Positions 1-9,509 are shown, counted from the stretch's first letter. The stretch: 64,000 nt of DNA from Pseudanabaena sp. M085S1SP2A07QC (GCA_020404895.1 JADBWK010000057.1:85201-149200); one strand, 5' to 3'. Numbers and translations are program-made. The notes: generated by a model from the sequence alone, not told the origin.

Positions 1-2
1 CG

Positions 3-266
3 GCGAATATTAATATTTTGCAAATTCATGGAGTTGCAAAATGCGGAGATCACTTTTATCTAGCGACCGACGCGATCGCCTGTTGGATTTTTAAGCAAAT
101 AGAATCAAATCAAGATCCTTGGGTAAAATTAGAACAGATCAGGACACAAGATTTGTTTGCAAAGTGGGTGACTGAATTGCGCGATCGCTATGAAATAGCT
201 AATGATGATACAACCTTGCTATGCCTCAAAATTCAGGATGCAACCGAAGTGCATTGTGAGTCATGA
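3..266 (+). CDS. PP2C-type protein phosphatase, C-terminal part (5' truncated by window)
   Basis: The reading frame is open from base 3, so the gene begins outside the window; the first internal start-like codon (TTG at 18) need not be used. About 87 residues are visible. The segment FYLATDAIACWIF resembles the metal-binding 'ATDG' region of PP2C phosphatases, and NDDTTLLCLKI resembles their usual last strand. The stop overlaps the start of the next gene, a kinase, by four bases (ATGA), so the two are co-translated. A phosphatase paired with a kinase implies reversible Ser/Thr phosphorylation. The family call rests on short motifs only. Confidence 0.65.
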   Translation, partial: ANINILQIHGVAKCGDHFYLATDAIACWIFKQIESNQDPWVKLEQIRTQDLFAKWVTELRDRYEIANDDTTLLCLKIQDATEVHCES

Positions 267-2194
267 CAGATATTCAAGCTTGGCCCTTAAATATCGACTT
301 TACGATCGCAGTGCAAAATCCGCATCTCTGCTTTGTCGATCCTGAACTTAAGCAGTCAAGCACTGCCAAAAATTCACGGGGGCGAGTCTTGTTATGGTCG
401 GGAAACTTTGCCACTGTCTATAAGCTAACTAAGGGAAATCGTTCTTGGGCAGTGCGTTGCTTTACGAGGATTCCTCAATCAGATGTACAGCAGCGATACA
501 AGTTAATCAGCGAATATCTCAGCCAACATGAAATTCCTTACTTAGTCGATTTCGAGTTCCTGACGCAAGGAATCCTCGTCAAAGGCGAATGGTATCCGAT
601 TTTGAAAATGGATTGGGTACAAGGCTCAGAAATAGATCGTTATATTGGCGAACATATTGACGATTCGCAAGTTTTATTGCGTTTAGATCGGCAATTAAAA
701 CAACTGCAAAAAGATCTGCAACAGGTGGGGATCGCCCATGGTGATTTGCAGCATGGGAATATCATGGTTGACTCTGAGGGAGAGCTAAAGCTGGTTGACT
801 ATGACGGTATGTACGTCCCCGCATTGCGAGGTGCTCCGCCCCTTGAAGTGGGGCATCCCAACTATCAGCCCCCTATGCGCTCTTCTAAGGACTTTAGCGA
901 TCGCCTTGATGAATTTTCTTTTGAGGTAATTTCCTTATCACTTCGTGCTCTTGCAAGTCAGCCAAATCTTTGGGAGACATTTCATGAAGACAATAAAAAT
1001 TTGATTTTTCGGCAAAACGATTTTCAAGAGCCTGAGTTGTCTCCAGTGTTTCAGACGATCTCCAATATACCTGATGATGAAACCCGTGAATTGTGCGATC
1101 GCTTGATCCGCCGATGTCATGGCAAGGATCAGCAATCCCATACTGATCAGCCATCACGCAAAGAAAAACTTATGTTTTTCAAGCAATACAAGATATTTTT
1201 AGCGTTAGGAGTAGCAGCTTTAGGGCTTGTAGGGATTATTTTTTTGCTGACGAAAAATAATCCATCGCAACCTCAGCCTATGGGAACTAAAACTCTCACT
1301 AATTCACCAGTAATTTCTCCTTCTCCAACAAATGCCCCCACTCCTGCTGTAGCACCCCCAAAATTAATCTCAATCACAGCTGCAACTTTACAAGCTAAAT
1401 ATGCCGAAGGTCAGCGCGATTTTCGCTATGTGCAGTTGACAGGAATTCAAGGTGATCGCTTACAAGGCCAAGATTTTAGCAATATTAACCTCAGTGGTTC
1501 TGTTTTAGAACGAGTAGATTTACGCCAAGTCATCTTCAAAAATGCGAATTTAAACGGTATTAAAATTGTTAAAGTCGATCTCCGAGGCGCAGATCTTAGT
1601 AATGCTAGTCTTGTTGATGCTAACTTAGCGTTTTCTAATTTGGCTGAAGCAAATTTATCTCAAGCAAATTTATTGCGGGCAAACTTATCACAGTCGAAGT
1701 TAGTCTCAGCGCTTTTACCAAAAGCAGAGCTAATGAGAGCAAATCTGAGTGAAGCTGATCTAAATTCCGCGAATCTCAAGGGAGCAAATTTATTACTTGC
1801 TAACCTTCGCAAAGCCAATTTAGTTAAGGCTAATCTGAGTGAGAGTAATTTAAGTGCAGCTAATTTGAGTGAAGCGATCTTAGATGAAGCCAATTTATCC
1901 GCCTCAGATTTGCGATCGGCGGAACTACATTTGACCAATCTCTCTAATGCAAATCTAAGTTTGGCTAATCTAACAGCATCAAAGCTAATTTTGATCGAGT
2001 TTGCGGGGACAAATTTTAATGGGGCAAATTTTCGCAATGCGATCGTTGATAATATTGGCAGTATCGAAGCCGCAGATTTTACCAATGTTGTAAATCTTGC
2101 TCCTAATATCCGCCAATATTTCTGCTCTCTAGCTTCTGGCAATGCTGCTGAGACTGGCATCTCTACAAAATCAACTCTTAATTGTTTGCCATGA
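263..2194 (+). CDS. Membrane Ser/Thr kinase-like protein with C-terminal pentapeptide repeats
   Basis: 643 residues. A protein-kinase fold spans about residues 40-285: catalytic loop HGDLQHGN near 159 (HGD in place of HRD, with Asp and Asn kept) and DYDG near 178 in place of DFG. A hydrophobic segment at about 309-330 is a single membrane helix, followed by a Pro/Thr-rich linker. About 225 residues of A(N/D)Lxx pentapeptide repeats follow (about 395-620), expected to form a right-handed beta helix. The active-site variants, including the DGMYVP stretch after DYDG, match kinases found next to PP2C and vWA genes (TerY-type triads). The overlap with the upstream phosphatase supports that context. 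Substrate unknown. Confidence 0.85.
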   Translation: MTDIQAWPLNIDFTIAVQNPHLCFVDPELKQSSTAKNSRGRVLLWSGNFATVYKLTKGNRSWAVRCFTRIPQSDVQQRYKLISEYLSQHEIPYLVDFEFLTQGILVKGEWYPILKMDWVQGSEIDRYIGEHIDDSQVLLRLDRQLKQLQKDLQQVGIAHGDLQHGNIMVDSEGELKLVDYDGMYVPALRGAPPLEVGHPNYQPPMRSSKDFSDRLDEFSFEVISLSLRALASQPNLWETFHEDNKNLIFRQNDFQEPELSPVFQTISNIPDDETRELCDRLIRRCHGKDQQSHTDQPSRKEKLMFFKQYKIFLALGVAALGLVGIIFLLTKNNPSQPQPMGTKTLTNSPVISPSPTNAPTPAVAPPKLISITAATLQAKYAEGQRDFRYVQLTGIQGDRLQGQDFSNINLSGSVLERVDLRQVIFKNANLNGIKIVKVDLRGADLSNASLVDANLAFSNLAEANLSQANLLRANLSQSKLVSALLPKAELMRANLSEADLNSANLKGANLLLANLRKANLVKANLSESNLSAANLSEAILDEANLSASDLRSAELHLTNLSNANLSLANLTASKLILIEFAGTNFNGANFRNAIVDNIGSIEAADFTNVVNLAPNIRQYFCSLASGNAAETGISTKSTLNCLP

Positions 2195-2240
2195 AAGCCA
2201 GTATAAAGGGCGGCTTCGACACCCTTTATACTGGCTTTCA
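2192..2240 (+). terminator. Long perfect inverted repeat after the kinase gene
   Basis: Two perfect 19-base arms (2192-2210 and 2222-2240) with an 11-base spacer. The left arm starts with the TGA stop codon itself. There is no clear U-tract, so it may be a terminator, a mRNA-end stabiliser or a member of the hairpin family seen throughout the window. Confidence 0.6.
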
Positions 2241-2252
2241 CTCAAGCGATCG

Positions 2253-2632
2253 CTACGCGCATTCTTGGAACTCTAATCGACATTTGACGGTTCCATGACA
2301 ACCATCCAAAGATCCATTTTGCAATTCTAAGACCATAAAAACATCATCTGAAACTTGGTATTCACACTTTAAACCCTTCTCTTTTGCGGAAATAAACCCA
2401 AAACGTGAATAGTATGCTGGAGATCCCAACACCACCCCTGCCTTGTATCTTAAATCAGTACATTTCTCCAAACTATGTTTAATCAATAGCGTGCCAATGC
2501 CTCGCTGTTGATATTGAGGCAAGACTGCTAATGGAGCTAAGCCAAGAATCATTAATTCTTCAGGACAAAGGTGGCTATATTGACTGCACAAATTTCTTTG
2601 AGATCTTCTGGTCTCTCAGCACGGATCTTCAT
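2253..2632 (-). pseudogene. GNAT N-acetyltransferase, internally deleted and frameshifted
   Basis: Reading leftwards from an ATG at 2632, the first 22 residues (MKIRAERPEDLKEICAVNIA...) are a typical GNAT N-terminus and then run into a stop. A different frame (open from about 2591 down to 2253) continues with the central and C-terminal GNAT part: PEELMILGLAPLAVLP, the acetyl-CoA-binding Q-Q-R-G-I-G-T-L loop, then YYSRFGF. Beta strands 2-3, about 50 residues, are missing between them. The whole is 126 codons long, against about 170 in YhbS-like relatives. I infer a deletion plus frameshift; the shorter frame alone could not form a normal acetyltransferase. Confidence 0.7.
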
Positions 2633-2853
2633 AAATAGCGATCGCCTTACAAATGCAAATATCTGCCAAAAATCAACAAGTGCACTACTATTCTCCCTTG
2701 TTTGTCTGTTTTATGCCACTAATTGCTATACGTTGTCTCAGATAAAGAGTAAAATCGAAATGACTGAGCAAAAAATGTCAAAACTAAACACTTAAATTTT
2801 AACTCTTAGCAATTTACTGCTAGTCTAAAAAGCGCTAAAAGAGTATCACTGTA

Positions 2854-3612
2854 ATGATCGAAGAAGAAAACAACCTAAATTCTGACGACCTCATCGACGA
2901 AGATGATGACGTACTTGAGTCTCGGCTGCAACAACTTGCAACCGAAGAATTAAATCAAATCACAAATCCAGAATCGTCTGTTTCAGAAGACTCTCAAGCA
3001 GCCGCGACTACAGCTAATGAATCAAAACCTGAAGCTAATAAAGCTACCGCCGCAGCCGCAGCAACGCTAGACAAAATTAATGGTTTAATCGCTGAAGCTA
3101 CATCGCTTAGAGAGCAACTAGATGATCGCAAGCAACAATATTTACGACTGTATGCCGATTTTGAAAACTTTCGTAAACGTACAGAGCGGGATAAAGAAGA
3201 GCAAGAAGGCACAATTACAGGCAAGATCCTCAAAAAAATATTGCCTGTAGTTGATGATTTTGAACGAGCCCAGTTACAAATTTCACCCAAAACAGATGGT
3301 GAAACGTCAATTCACAAAAGTTATCAATCGGTATACAAGCAGTTACTCAAATGCCTCAAAGAGACAGGGGTAGTCAGAATGGAATGTGTCGGTCAAGACT
3401 TTGACCCTAATTTCCATGAAGCAATTATGCAAGAACCATCGACTAAATATGGCGAAGGCATAATCATTGAGGAATTGCGCCCAGGATATTTAGTCAGCGA
3501 CGACCGAGTTTTGCGTCATTCTCTGGTTAAAGTATCATCTGGCAAAATTGATGGTGGCGATAGTAACCCTTCTGAAAATACGACCGAAGATAGCTCTGGC
3601 GAATCTAACTAG
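2854..3612 (+). CDS. grpE: Nucleotide exchange factor GrpE
   Basis: 252 residues. GrpE releases ADP from DnaK. The first 70 residues are acidic and low-complexity, followed by a long coiled coil (about 75-130, with YLRLYADFENFRKRTERDKEE). The C-terminal beta domain carries the family signature DFDPNFHEAIM...EELRPGYLVSDRVLRHSLVKV (about 190-230). An acidic Ser/Asn-rich tail closes the protein. It lies 116 bases upstream of dnaK in the same direction, which fits a chaperone operon. The 5' region contains no convincing CIRCE element. Confidence 0.95.
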   Translation: MIEEENNLNSDDLIDEDDDVLESRLQQLATEELNQITNPESSVSEDSQAAATTANESKPEANKATAAAAATLDKINGLIAEATSLREQLDDRKQQYLRLYADFENFRKRTERDKEEQEGTITGKILKKILPVVDDFERAQLQISPKTDGETSIHKSYQSVYKQLLKCLKETGVVRMECVGQDFDPNFHEAIMQEPSTKYGEGIIIEELRPGYLVSDDRVLRHSLVKVSSGKIDGGDSNPSENTTEDSSGESN

Positions 3613-3620
3613 TATAAATA

Positions 3621-3653
3621 TTTCAAGATTGCGATCGCGATTGCATCTTGAAA
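3621..3653 (+). repeat. Inverted repeat between grpE and dnaK
   Basis: Arms TTTCAAGAT and ATCTTGAAA enclose a spacer that contains a HIP1 octamer, itself palindromic. No U-tract follows, so it may attenuate rather than terminate transcription into dnaK. Confidence 0.45.
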
Positions 3654-3728
3654 TGCATTCTTAGGGTACATTATTGAGAAATTCATTAAGCTAAACTTTT
3701 AAAAAAGCTTTTAACGGAACTGGCGAAT

Positions 3729-5588
3729 ATGTCGAAAGTAATTGGGATCGACCTTGGTACGACAAACAGTTGTGTTTCTGTTTTAGAGGGTGGTAAACCT
3801 GTTGTTATCTCTAGTGCAGAGGGAGGGCGAACTACACCTAGTATTGTCGCTTTTGTCAAAGACAGCAGCGAGCGCATTGTTGGGCAGGTTGCTAAGCGCC
3901 AATCAGTTACCAACTCAGTAAATACGGTTTACAGTATTAAACGATTTATTGGTCGTAGCTGGGATGAGACTGAACAGGAACGCAGCCGCGTTCCTTACAC
4001 TGCGGTCAAGGGTAAAGATAGTACTGTAGATGTCCAAATTGGCGATCGCTCTTATACTCCCCAAGAGATTTCGGCAATGATCTTGCAAAAACTGAAGCAA
4101 GATGCCGAGAACTATCTAGGTGAAGAAGTGACGCAAGCGGTTATTACCGTTCCTGCCTATTTCACCGATACTCAGCGCCAAGCGACAAAAGATGCTGGGG
4201 CGATTTCGGGTATGGAGGTTTTGCGGATTGTCAATGAACCTACCGCAGCTGCACTCGCCTATGGCTTGGACAAACAAGACCAAGATCAGATTGTTTTAGT
4301 GTTTGACCTTGGCGGCGGTACATTTGATGTGTCCGTGCTACAACTTGGCGATGGTATTTTTGAAGTTAAGGCAACATCAGGGAATAATCACCTTGGTGGT
4401 GATGACTTTGACGCGATGATTGTAGATTGGCTAGTTGCTGACTTTAAACAAAAAGAAGGAATTGACTTAGCTGCTGACAAAACTGCTTTGCAGCGACTCA
4501 AAGAAGCTGCCGAAAAAGCCAAAATTGAGCTTTCAAGCGCACCGTCAACCTTGATTAGCTTGCCATTTATTGCATCTGATGCAACAGGTCCCAAGACCAT
4601 TGAGCTAGACTTTACGCGCTCTAAATTTGATGAGATTACTGCATCTCTAGTCAAAGCAACACTCGAACCCACGGCTCAAGCGCTCAAAGATGCGGGATTA
4701 TTGCCGAAAGAGATCAATCGGATTATTTTGGTTGGTGGCTCTACTCGTATTCCTTCAGTGCAGGATGCGATCTCTAAATTTTTTGATGGCAAAAAGCCAG
4801 ATCAGTCAGTTAACCCTGATGAAGCCGTAGCGATCGGTGCTGCTGTGCAAGCAGGGATATTGGGTGGTGAGGTTAAGGATCTCTTATTGCTAGACGTAAT
4901 TCCTCTTTCAATTGGACTAGAAACTCAAGGTGGAGTATTTACAAAAAATTTAGAACGTAACACCACAATCCCCACTAGCAAGGCACAAATTTTCTCTACT
5001 GCCGTTGACAATCAATCGGCAGTAGAAATTCATGTTCTACAGGGCGAACGGGCGATGGCTAAGGATAATAAGAGTCTCGGCAAATTTGAGCTTGAGGGCA
5101 TTCGTCCCGCGCCTCGTGGTATTCCGCAGATCGAGGTTTCATTTGATATTGACGCTAACGGCATTCTCAAGGTGTCAGCGCGAGATGTTGATACTGGGGT
5201 TGAGCAAAGCATTAGCATCACCAACACAGGAGGATTGAGTCCTAGCGAAATTGAGAGAATGCGGATGGAAGCCGAAGTTTATTCGGAAGAAGATGAGGCT
5301 CGTCGTGAATTAGCGAATATGCGGAACCAAGCATCTAACCTGATTCGCACTGTTGAAGAAACCCTCAGAGATAATGGTCCCTCGGTGATCACAGCAAGTT
5401 TGCGTGAACCTACACTTAAGAACATGGAAGCTCTCAAGAATTTATACGAAGCCGAAGAAGCTACTTATGAAGACTTGCAAACTGCAATTAAACCCTTACA
5501 GCAATCACTATTTGAAGTGACTCAAACAGTTGAGAAATACTCTCAAGTTGAACGAGTGAAACAAAAATCAGGCGACAGCTTAGAATAA
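3729..5588 (+). CDS. dnaK: Molecular chaperone DnaK (Hsp70), DnaK1-type paralogue
   Basis: 619 residues. The N-terminal ATPase domain (about 1-385) has [10 protein letters not shown] at the phosphate 1 loop, [12 protein letters not shown] and [12 protein letters not shown]; the substrate-binding domain follows with [17 protein letters not shown] and a helical lid to the C-terminus. The stretch [21 protein letters not shown] is typical of cyanobacterial DnaK1 rather than the essential DnaK2. The C-terminus ends GDSLE without the EEVD-like tail of DnaK2, and the protein is shorter than the usual 635 or more residues. No dnaJ follows, so its J partner is elsewhere. Confidence 0.93.
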   Translation: MSKVIGIDLGTTNSCVSVLEGGKPVVISSAEGGRTTPSIVAFVKDSSERIVGQVAKRQSVTNSVNTVYSIKRFIGRSWDETEQERSRVPYTAVKGKDSTVDVQIGDRSYTPQEISAMILQKLKQDAENYLGEEVTQAVITVPAYFTDTQRQATKDAGAISGMEVLRIVNEPTAAALAYGLDKQDQDQIVLVFDLGGGTFDVSVLQLGDGIFEVKATSGNNHLGGDDFDAMIVDWLVADFKQKEGIDLAADKTALQRLKEAAEKAKIELSSAPSTLISLPFIASDATGPKTIELDFTRSKFDEITASLVKATLEPTAQALKDAGLLPKEINRIILVGGSTRIPSVQDAISKFFDGKKPDQSVNPDEAVAIGAAVQAGILGGEVKDLLLLDVIPLSIGLETQGGVFTKNLERNTTIPTSKAQIFSTAVDNQSAVEIHVLQGERAMAKDNKSLGKFELEGIRPAPRGIPQIEVSFDIDANGILKVSARDVDTGVEQSISITNTGGLSPSEIERMRMEAEVYSEEDEARRELANMRNQASNLIRTVEETLRDNGPSVITASLREPTLKNMEALKNLYEAEEATYEDLQTAIKPLQQSLFEVTQTVEKYSQVERVKQKSGDSLE

Positions 5589-5625
5589 AACTGAAGGGTG
5601 ATGTGTTACATCGCCCTTCAGTTTT
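5587..5625 (+). terminator. Rho-independent terminator of dnaK
   Basis: The stem pairs AAAACTGAAGGGTGATG with CATCGCCCTTCAGTTTT around a short TGTTA loop and overlaps the dnaK stop codon. It has an A-rich 5' edge and a T-rich 3' edge, with one G-U pair. Confidence 0.8.
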
Positions 5626-5736
5626 ACTGCGATCGCAAAGCGCTGTATGATGACAAAGTTACACTTGTATTTTTGGCTACAGTTGTCGTCTGTCAATATT
5701 GACAACTAAAGCTTGTTCTGTAAACCGTGAGCCGCT

Positions 5737-6705
5737 ATGTCACTGTTTGATTGGTTTGCTGAAACCCGTTCCCGTGCAGGTGAAGCATATCACCGCAAAA
5801 CTCCTAATCTCAATCAAAATTCTCAAGAACGCGAAATTCCTGACGGTTTGTGGCACAAATGTTCTAGTTGTGGCGCTTTAACCTATGTAAAGGATCTAAA
5901 AATCAATTTGATGGTTTGCCCAGAATGTGGTCATCATAATCAGGTTAATGCTTATGAGCGTATAGCTCAGTTGATTGATTCTGGTACATGGCAGGAAATG
6001 GATCCAGATTTAACTTCTTGTGATCCACTAGGTTTTAAAGATCGTAAGCCTTATATAGATCGCATCAAAGAATATAAGCAAAAAACTGGTTTAAGTGATG
6101 GGGTGATCACTGGAACTGGCAAGATCGATGGATGTGATGCTGCAATGGCAGTAATGGATTTTCGCTTTATGGGCGGCAGTATGGGCTCGGTTGTGGGTGA
6201 GAAAATTACTCGTATGCTAGAAGCTGCTACTGCAAAACGCTTTCCTGCTTTGATATTTTGTGCTTCGGGTGGAGCAAGGATGCAGGAGGGGATTTTGAGC
6301 TTAATGCAGATGGCGAAGACTTCGGCCGCTCTGGAGCGTCATCGGCAAGCTAATTTGCTTTATATCCCCGTTTTGACAAATCCCACTACGGGCGGCGTGA
6401 CTGCAAGTTTTGCCATGCTCGGCGATATTATTTTAGCTGAGCCTAAAGCTTTAATCGGTTTTACTGGGCGGCGAGTCATAGAGCAGACCCTCAAGCAAAA
6501 AATTCCTGATGGTTTCCAATCATCAGAATATTTGCTCGATCATGGTTTTGTAGATGCGGTTGTGCCAAGAACAAAGCTGAAACAAAGTTTGTCGATGATT
6601 TTAAAAATGCATCAACATCAAGAGTTAATTGCTACCAATCAAAATCTTAATGGTGCTACTAAGTCTGTAACCCATGCTATGTCTGATAGTACATTAAGCT
6701 TATGA
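5737..6705 (+). CDS. accD: Acetyl-CoA carboxylase carboxyltransferase subunit beta
   Basis: 322 residues, the usual length. AccD with AccA transfers the carboxyl group from biotin to acetyl-CoA in the first step of fatty acid synthesis. An N-terminal zinc ribbon is visible (Cys42, Cys45, Cys61, Cys64 in KCSSC...VCPEC). The crotonase-like carboxyltransferase fold follows, with [24 protein letters not shown] and [16 protein letters not shown]. The start MSLFDWFAE is typical of cyanobacterial AccD. The gene stands alone, between the dnaK terminator and a shared terminator with nagA. Confidence 0.96.
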   Translation: MSLFDWFAETRSRAGEAYHRKTPNLNQNSQEREIPDGLWHKCSSCGALTYVKDLKINLMVCPECGHHNQVNAYERIAQLIDSGTWQEMDPDLTSCDPLGFKDRKPYIDRIKEYKQKTGLSDGVITGTGKIDGCDAAMAVMDFRFMGGSMGSVVGEKITRMLEAATAKRFPALIFCASGGARMQEGILSLMQMAKTSAALERHRQANLLYIPVLTNPTTGGVTASFAMLGDIILAEPKALIGFTGRRVIEQTLKQKIPDGFQSSEYLLDHGFVDAVVPRTKLKQSLSMILKMHQHQELIATNQNLNGATKSVTHAMSDSTLSL

Positions 6706-6753
6706 ACCAATTTTTGAGTTGCGTGGCGAAGTCGTGCCACTCAAAAATTGGTT
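6705..6753. terminator. Bidirectional terminator between accD and nagA
   Basis: Arms AACCAATTTTTGAGT and its complement (6739-6753) enclose an inner GTGGC/GCCAC pairing. The hairpin touches the accD stop on one side and the nagA stop on the other, so it can serve both convergent genes. Confidence 0.75.
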
Positions 6754-6754
6754 T

Positions 6755-7825
6755 TTAGTTAACTTCACAACCGAACGAAGTATGGACATCTTTAAAGTCT
6801 GGGGTCATAAATTCGGGAGCCATAGGAGCCATAGCGCAAGAGAACGAGTAGCTACACCAAGTGAGCCTTTGAGGCGCATCTTGATCGATTTCAAGATTTA
6901 TGGCAAGGCGGGGAGAGTCGATCGCTAATTTAATAGCATTTTCTGGCTCACAAACTCCCCACTCGATCAGATTATTGACTGCATTGATTAAGGGTAGTGT
7001 CGTGCCTGAGAGTGTGCCATCGGGTAATCTGGCTGTACCATTTTGAATCGTTATATGGCGATCGTCCCAAGGATAAGTGCCATTAGCTAAACCAAGGGGT
7101 GCAAGCGCATCGCTGACCAGAAAAACTTTGTTTGTCATGCGATAAAGAAGTCTGACCATCTGCGGCGAAACATGAACGCCATCGGCGATTAACCCGCACC
7201 AAACCCGATCGCTTAAAATTGCTTCTCCTAATAAACCAACATCGCGATGATGCAAACTTGGCATTGCATTAAAGGCATGTGTCACCATTGTTGCGCCTTG
7301 AGCGATCGCTAATCTTGTTTGCTCAGCATTAGCCGTAGAGTGTCCTAAGCTAACAGTAATATTGCGATCGCATAAATATTTAATGGTTTCGCCCGTGGGA
7401 TCGAGTTCGGGCGCGAGGGTAACAAGTTTAATAATTTTGGTGTAATCACCTAATACCTGCTGCAAGGTTTCGAGATTCAGCGGTAATAAATGTTGCTGCG
7501 GATGTGCGCCCCTTTTGTCAGGATGAAGAAAAGGTCCCTCAAGATGCACGCCTAAAATTTTGGCTTCGAGAGGATTAGGATTTCGTGTTTGATAGAAGAT
7601 TGCTTTAGCCAGAACAAGTAGAGATCGATGTGTTTGCTCAATAGATGTAGTCACAAGTGTTGGCAAAAATCCGTCTAGCCCTTGTTGATATAAAAACTGG
7701 CAAATTTCTGGTATGCGTGAAGCGCGATCGCTATTTAGATCGTTAAAGGAAATCCCCAATGCTCCGTTAATTTGGAGATCGATCGCTCCTTGGGTAGAAC
7801 AGATGATTTGACGTAAACCTGTCAT
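6755..7825 (-). CDS. nagA: N-acetylglucosamine-6-phosphate deacetylase
   Basis: 356 residues, slightly short for the family. It removes acetate from GlcNAc-6-P in amino-sugar recycling. The signature LGVHLEGPFLHPDKRGAH (around Glu96, metal ligand) is clear; VSLGHSTANAEQ and VTHAFNAMPSLHHRDVGLLG contribute the metal-binding histidines, and VSDALAPLG carries the catalytic Asp. The N-terminus is trimmed: IDLQINGALG comes within the first 25 residues, so the small beta-sandwich half is reduced. The last 25 residues, after the normal end, look unconserved. No nagB is adjacent. Confidence 0.9.
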   Translation of the reverse strand: MTGLRQIICSTQGAIDLQINGALGISFNDLNSDRASRIPEICQFLYQQGLDGFLPTLVTTSIEQTHRSLLVLAKAIFYQTRNPNPLEAKILGVHLEGPFLHPDKRGAHPQQHLLPLNLETLQQVLGDYTKIIKLVTLAPELDPTGETIKYLCDRNITVSLGHSTANAEQTRLAIAQGATMVTHAFNAMPSLHHRDVGLLGEAILSDRVWCGLIADGVHVSPQMVRLLYRMTNKVFLVSDALAPLGLANGTYPWDDRHITIQNGTARLPDGTLSGTTLPLINAVNNLIEWGVCEPENAIKLAIDSPRLAINLEIDQDAPQRLTWCSYSFSCAMAPMAPEFMTPDFKDVHTSFGCEVN

Positions 7826-7921
7826 TATTTATAGCCAGAAATAATTATGTTGGAATAAGGCTTTTTTGCTGAATCTATTGGGTTAAGTTATGATGATCGT
7901 TAACATCACTCCGCTAATGTT

Positions 7922-8506
7922 ATGACAGTTCAATTGCTTACGCATAATATAAATAATTTCGCGAATAAGTTCATGTTGACGACCCAGCAATATCACCTCA
8001 TGTATGAAGCTGGTGTTTTTAGTGATGACGATCGCCTTGAATTAATTAATGGAGAAATCAAAACGATGTCCCCAATTGGCAAAAAACATGTTGCCTGTAT
8101 TATCCGCCTAGTGAAACTATTTGAAAAAAAGCTGGGTGATCGTTTTATGGTCTCACCCCAAAATTCTATCCGTTTAAACAATCATGCTGAACCACAGCCA
8201 GATATTGCCATCCTCAAATGGCGTGATGATTTTTATACTGAGGCTTTGCCCACATCTGATGACATTTTGCTGATTATCGAAGTTGCCGATAGCACGACTG
8301 TCTATGATCGCGAAGTCAAAGCACCTCTATATGCGACGAATGGGATTCCTGAAATGTGGTTATTTGATTTGAATAAGAAAGCGATCGAGGGCTATTCACA
8401 ACCTTCTGCAAATGGATATAAACAGATAAATCGTTACGATGAAGGCGATACATTATCCATGCTTGCATTTCCAGATGTGACTTTTATTTGGAAGGAACTA
8501 TTTTAA
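7922..8506 (+). CDS. Uma2 family (DUF820) putative endonuclease
   Basis: 194 residues, the normal Uma2 length. The PD-(D/E)XK-like core is visible: RLELINGEI, PQPDIAILKW, LLIIEVADSTTVYDREVKAPLYATNGIPEMWLFDL. These proteins are heavily expanded in cyanobacteria and their role is not settled; nuclease activity is inferred from the fold. The gene has its own short upstream region and ends just before a shared hairpin. A decayed relative lies at 60536-60709. Confidence 0.9.
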   Translation: MTVQLLTHNINNFANKFMLTTQQYHLMYEAGVFSDDDRLELINGEIKTMSPIGKKHVACIIRLVKLFEKKLGDRFMVSPQNSIRLNNHAEPQPDIAILKWRDDFYTEALPTSDDILLIIEVADSTTVYDREVKAPLYATNGIPEMWLFDLNKKAIEGYSQPSANGYKQINRYDEGDTLSMLAFPDVTFIWKELF

Positions 8507-8549
8507 ATAGATTTTTATACCAATTTTTATACCAACGCGATCAATATAA

Positions 8550-8598
8550 AGCCCAAAAATATGGTGGTGGGCTAAGCCCGCCGCCATATTTTTGGGCT
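8550..8598. terminator. Bidirectional hairpin between the Uma2 gene and ycf23
   Basis: 23-base arms (8550-8572 and 8576-8598) with two G-U type pairs and a three-base loop (TAA). It sits between convergent genes. It is preceded by two tandem copies of TTTTTATACCAA at about 8512-8534. Confidence 0.7.
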
Positions 8599-8636
8599 CA
8601 ATTATTTTGTGTAAGTCCCTTACTAGAAAAAGTTAA

Positions 8637-9389
8637 TTACAAGATCGCCTTATTAGCAACGTTGCTGTTGATCGCTTCTCTGAGAGCGCGAACAGTCGCA
8701 ATCATGGAAACCACATCATTCAATTGGTTAACTGCGGAACCAACACCAACACCTGATGCACCTGATGCGATTGCCATAGGTGCTGTGATATTGCTCAAGC
8801 CTGAAGCGCAAAGTACGGGGATCGATACAGCGCGGCTGATGGCATGGGCAGCAGCAAGGGTAGGTGATGCTTTTTCGATCGCACCGAGGATACCCGCATG
8901 AGTTGGAGCCGAGCTTGTACCGCCTTCAGTTTGGATGATGTCTGCCCCGATCGCTTCGAGTTTCTCGGCGAGGGTAACTTGCTCATCTAGGGGCAAGGTG
9001 TGAGGAACTGTTACCGAGATTGCGGTATGAGGCAATAATGCTCTGGTTTCGGCAGTCAAAGCAATGATTTCATCGGCGGTAAAAATCCGACCTTGCGCAT
9101 AGAAGCTATCGTAGTTACCGATTTCGACTAGATCTGCACCATTAGCCACAGCCTCAGCCAACTTGTGAGCTTCGACTGCGGATACACAAATAGGCAAAGA
9201 GCAATTAGACTTAGCGATCGCAATTAGCTCAGCATCAGCCGCGATGTCAACAAAGGTAGCGCCACCGCGATCGGCTGCTTGCACGACCATTTTCACGGAG
9301 CTGCGATCGAAGTTTTGGATACCGCTAATAATTTTGAGAGCGTTGCGGCGGTCAAAGGCGGTTGCCAAGGCAAGAGGTAAACGAGACAT
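8637..9389 (-). CDS. ycf23: Ycf23 / DUF561 family protein
   Basis: About 250 residues from MSRLPLALATAFDRRNALK. The sequence is a TIM-barrel-like protein with ISGIQNFD near the start, GADLVEIGNYDSFYAQG and IGADIIQTEGGTSSAP. It is conserved in cyanobacteria and red-algal plastids as ycf23; the biochemical role is not established. An ATG at 9401 is an alternative start, but it directly abuts the AGG of the only Shine-Dalgarno-like site (TTAGG), so I prefer 9389. An upstream extension to 9461 has no homology signal. Confidence 0.85.
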   Translation of the reverse strand: MSRLPLALATAFDRRNALKIISGIQNFDRSSVKMVVQAADRGGATFVDIAADAELIAIAKSNCSLPICVSAVEAHKLAEAVANGADLVEIGNYDSFYAQGRIFTADEIIALTAETRALLPHTAISVTVPHTLPLDEQVTLAEKLEAIGADIIQTEGGTSSAPTHAGILGAIEKASPTLAAAHAISRAVSIPVLCASGLSNITAPMAIASGASGVGVGSAVNQLNDVVSMIATVRALREAINSNVANKAIL

Positions 9390-9450
9390 AAAATTTGTCA
9401 TCCTAATAGACTGAATATTTAGATGTAGGACTACTTTAACGCGATTTTGG

Positions 9451-9509
9451 ATAAAACCCAAAGAGTGTGAGGCTGCGCTTTGCGCCGCTTCACACTCTTT
9501 GGGTTTTAT
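9451..9509. terminator. Hairpin with AAAACCCAAA outer arms
   Basis: 20-base perfect arms (9451-9470, 9490-9509) around a spacer that has its own GGC/GCC pairing. It covers the stop codon of the upstream minus-strand gene and separates it from ycf23. Confidence 0.7.

Noticed and set aside
18..266. Complete small gene starting at TTG 18
   Set aside because: The frame is open to the window edge and the encoded part looks like a phosphatase C-terminus, so it is the end of a longer gene.
1660..2241. Long minus-strand open frame inside the kinase gene
   Set aside because: It is the shadow of the pentapeptide repeat region; its Leu/Ala/Lys pattern is the complement of A(N/D)LxQ codons.
2571..2795. 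74-codon plus-strand frame upstream of grpE
   Set aside because: It overlaps the broken GNAT gene on the other strand and has no family signal; the region is better read as pseudogene plus grpE promoter.
2797..2845. CIRCE-like heat-shock operator before grpE
   Set aside because: The TTAGC...GCTA resemblance is imperfect and the spacing does not match the TTAGCACTC-N9-GAGTGCTAA rule.
8488..8901. 137-codon frame opposite ycf23
   Set aside because: Most of it lies antisense to a clearly conserved gene and it crosses a terminator hairpin.
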